A stretch of 64,000 nucleotides of DNA from Paulinella micropora (Eukaryota; Cercozoa; Imbricatea; Euglyphida). Position numbers and translations under genes: made by a program. The notes below the pieces were generated by a model, which saw only the letters and a list, made by a program, of their open reading frames with translations, made no database searches and was not told the origin of the DNA. The stretch spans positions 701,785-765,784 of the forward strand of contig BJOX01000084.1 in NCBI GenBank assembly GCA_009731375.1, in the 5' to 3' direction. This document shows positions 62,545-64,000 of the stretch, in pieces. Positions within the stretch are counted from its first letter, which is position 1. Each line of letters begins with the position of its first letter.

Positions 62545-62677
62545 TTAATTATCAAAGTTTATTCCGTTCTCATCCATGTAAAGACTTTCGTTGCTTTGAA
62601 ATATTGCCGACAATCTTTCTAAACTTTTTCAACCGAGATTTGATTAACTTTGTGTAAGCCTGTTGATACTTTTCCAT
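62545..62677 (-). CDS. Possible small Polinton ORF, frameshifted
   Basis: ATG at 62675-62677 opens MEKYQQAYTKLIKSRLKKFR, a basic helix. The frame shifts after about 28 codons and a second frame ends YMDENGINFDN at a TAA (62545). The span is not a multiple of three. Unknown function. Confidence 0.35.
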
Positions 62678-62709
62678 AGTAATCCACAAACACAATACCT
62701 AGGCTAACC

Positions 62710-63159
62710 TTATCTGCGGGTGATTGCCTTCTTAAAGTCGTTCAACACGATCTTAATAAATCGTATTACATCGCGCATCGTAAATGATCGGAAGTTGCCG
62801 TTAATCCTTACCGCATATCGGCTTTCATTTATTCCTAGTTCGTGTTCCTTGCTGTCGTCCGTCATGATATCATAATTACCATACCGCAACAAGTCTCTGT
62901 AATTTTCTTTCATCTCTTTTTTCTCTTCAATCGTAGGTAAAGGTGGTGCTATTGGGATAGCATGTTGTTCAAAATACACTGCACCTCTTACTTGGTTCAA
63001 GTAGTTTTGGGCTGTCGGTGTATCAATTTTATACCCCCTTACCTTCGGTTTGATATATAGCACATCCCGACCCCTGACAGACTTGATTTCGTAATTTATC
63101 TTATATTCCCTTAATCTATCCAACCTGTAGACCTTGCCGTTATACGTGTGTGTCTCCAT
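62710..63159 (-). CDS. Polinton 149-aa protein, unknown
   Basis: Intact; METHTYNGKVYRLDRLREYK start, TAA stop. Mixed charge, no membrane segment; C-terminal part NESRYAVRINGNFRSFTMRD looks like a small globular domain. Lies upstream of PolB in the minus block. No family recognised. Confidence 0.6.
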   Translation of the reverse strand: METHTYNGKVYRLDRLREYKINYEIKSVRGRDVLYIKPKVRGYKIDTPTAQNYLNQVRGAVYFEQHAIPIAPPLPTIEEKKEMKENYRDLLRYGNYDIMTDDSKEHELGINESRYAVRINGNFRSFTMRDVIRFIKIVLNDFKKAITRR

Positions 63160-63320
63160 GTTTGATAATAGTATATCAAGGAAAATATAATTTTATAATA
63201 TTAAAATATTTGTCTGCCTCAATCGGTCGTCCCCTCGTGGCCTCGTGTGTGCCCCTATATATAAGGACCCTCCTTGTCTTTAAATGGAAATTCAGTGGTT
63301 TCCGCAGAGAAACTTTTTAA
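63160..63320 (-). promoter_or_regulatory. Minus-strand promoter region with TATA box
   Basis: CCCTATATATAAGG at about 63253-63266 lies ~100 bp upstream of the 149-aa gene's ATG and can serve as a TATA box. GGTTTCCGCAGAGAAAC near 63300 echoes a palindrome in the terminal repeats. Confidence 0.5.
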
Positions 63321-63827
63321 TTACCGATACTTACCATACTCGCAACCGCAGTGGCAGTTATGTTCCATGTATCCACACATATTACATCTATCATCGTCAT
63401 CATTCTTTATTCTCTCCATATACTCTTTGCTTGGCCTTGGAGGAACTGGAGGTTTTTCTTTTTCTGCTGAAATATGTTTCTGAGACTTCATATGTCGCGC
63501 TTTGTTTCCATTATGTATTTCAGCACCACATCCACACTTAAAATCTTTATGCTTCCAAATTTTCTTCTTTTCTTTTTTGATTATTCTTGTTTCTTTATCG
63601 TAATTGATTTTCCATTCCTCGTATTTAGGTATTATATTTTCCTCGTAATACTTCTTTGCTTCTTCCAATGCTTGCTCTTTTGATTTTTTCTTTCCGATAC
63701 AGAAACTCTTACACATAACCTTTCCTCCTTCTTTCCATTGAACTTTTACCATTGGTCTCTTTTCGTTATTCTTTACCATAACACAACCTCTAGACATTCT
63801 AAATCTCAGAGTTTCTTCGTTTATCAT
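63321..63827 (-). CDS. Polinton DNA-binding-type protein (AP2-like plus zinc finger)
   Basis: 168 aa, intact, MINEETLRFRMSRGCVMVKN start. Residues ~15-70 (MVKVQWKEGGKVMCKSFCIG, then a helix ALEEAKKYY) resemble an AP2/integrase-type DNA-binding fold. Residues ~96-120 contain FKCGCGAEIHNGNKARHMKS-QKH, a C2H2-like finger common in large DNA viruses. A His/Cys-rich tail (CNMCGYMEHNCHCGC) may bind another zinc. First gene from the right end, so perhaps an early regulator. Confidence 0.6.
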   Translation of the reverse strand: MINEETLRFRMSRGCVMVKNNEKRPMVKVQWKEGGKVMCKSFCIGKKKSKEQALEEAKKYYEENIIPKYEEWKINYDKETRIIKKEKKKIWKHKDFKCGCGAEIHNGNKARHMKSQKHISAEKEKPPVPPRPSKEYMERIKNDDDDRCNMCGYMEHNCHCGCEYGKYR

Positions 63828-63855
63828 CCTATATGTGTCTTTATTTTATTTATTT

Positions 63856-64000
63856 AAATAATAATTATTTACAGGTAGCCGTTTTTCTTTCTTTTGTCTG
63901 TCTGTATTTGTTATAAATAGGAAGACGAAATAATGAATAACGGCTCTTAGTATGGTTTCTGTAGAGAAACTGCACTGAAAAAGTGTGCCGAAGTGGCACC
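63856..64000 (-). repeat. Right terminal inverted repeat of the Polinton
   Basis: Complement of the left repeat over about 145 bp with roughly five mismatches. Ends GTGGCACC at the last base; the final CT expected from the left end is outside the window. Confidence 0.9.

Larger units (their letters stand above)
42861..64000. mobile_element. Polinton/Maverick-type element, almost complete
   Basis: Bounded by inverted repeats of about 145 bp (42861/42863-43007 and 63856-64000). It carries the Polinton set: rve integrase, protein-primed PolB, FtsK/HerA-like packaging ATPase, adenain/Ulp1-like protease, penton, double-jelly-roll MCP, plus a spike and small accessory genes. At 21.1 kb it is slightly above the usual 15-20 kb. 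The left end reads AGGGTGCC, AG being a common Polinton terminus; the window seems to stop two bases before the matching right end. Integration, replication and regulatory genes are on minus, most virion genes on plus. Several genes carry single-base frameshifts or stop codons. Confidence 0.9.

Noticed and set aside
60540-62657. Plus-strand ORFs opposite PolB
   Set aside because: Shadows of the polymerase gene with no independent support.
42861-64000. Alternative genetic code with TGA as Trp in the element
   Set aside because: Several element genes end naturally at TGA and TGG is the usual Trp codon, so nonsense mutation is preferred. Kept as a finding to test.
42861-64000. Virophage or free PLV instead of integrated Polinton
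   Set aside because: Terminal inverted repeats in host DNA, an rve integrase and protein-primed PolB together fit Polinton; free-virus capability cannot be judged.

Overview
The window is eukaryotic nuclear DNA. It has GT-AG introns that join in phase, very dense microsatellites, non-LTR retrotransposon remnants and one large integrated Polinton/Maverick-type element. I cannot name the host species. The three host genes and the retrotransposon family would fit an aquatic invertebrate or a protist.

Host part, 1-42860. About 42.9 kb is dominated by (GATA)n/(TATC)n, (CATA)n, (TA)n, (GA)n, (CAA)n and long poly-G/C/A tracts, many of them next to assembly gaps. Inside these arrays I could splice three genes by hand from short exons with consistent phases. 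(1) Minus strand, 14997 down to 1316 and beyond: a TBC-TLDc protein of TBC1D24 architecture, 19 exons. (2) Plus strand, 17763-20507: a Lys/Glu-rich coiled-coil protein of unknown function, 8-9 exons. (3) Minus strand, 40033 down to 26932: an ERI-1-type DEDDh 3'-5' exonuclease, 10 exons, with the catalytic D, E, D, H and D all visible. Several minisatellites are copies of exon edges of these same genes plus adjoining intron microsatellite. Three 5'-truncated copies of a non-LTR retrotransposon with a CCHC finger and a restriction-like endonuclease domain (24.9, 28.2 and 29.7 kb) all end at the same 3' base and run into (ATCT)n in the same orientation. Two MITE-like inverted repeats and two GC-rich foldbacks are also present.

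Element part, 42861-64000. The last 21.1 kb is an almost complete Polinton bounded by ~145-bp terminal inverted repeats; the right one runs to the last base of the window. Left to right it carries a basic coiled-coil gene (-), a three-exon gene (+), an rve integrase (-, broken), an acidic/basic gene (-), a long phage-like tail-fibre/spike with a C-terminal S74 chaperone domain (+, broken), a two-TM protein, a 118-aa protein, the packaging ATPase, a basic pX-like core protein, a basic leader plus adenain/Ulp1-like protease, a single-jelly-roll penton, the double-jelly-roll major capsid protein (711-bp gap inside), a 415-aa probable virion protein (all +), two ExoX-C-like proteins (-), protein-primed DNA polymerase B (-, broken), and two small minus-strand genes, one with an AP2-like region and a zinc finger. 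Replication and integration genes lie on minus, most virion genes on plus.

The Polinton copy has many single-base frameshifts and a few in-frame TGA/TAA codons, while penton, MCP (outside the gap), protease, the ATPase body and the 415-aa protein are open. It is either a recently decaying provirus or a copy with uncorrected homopolymer sequencing errors.
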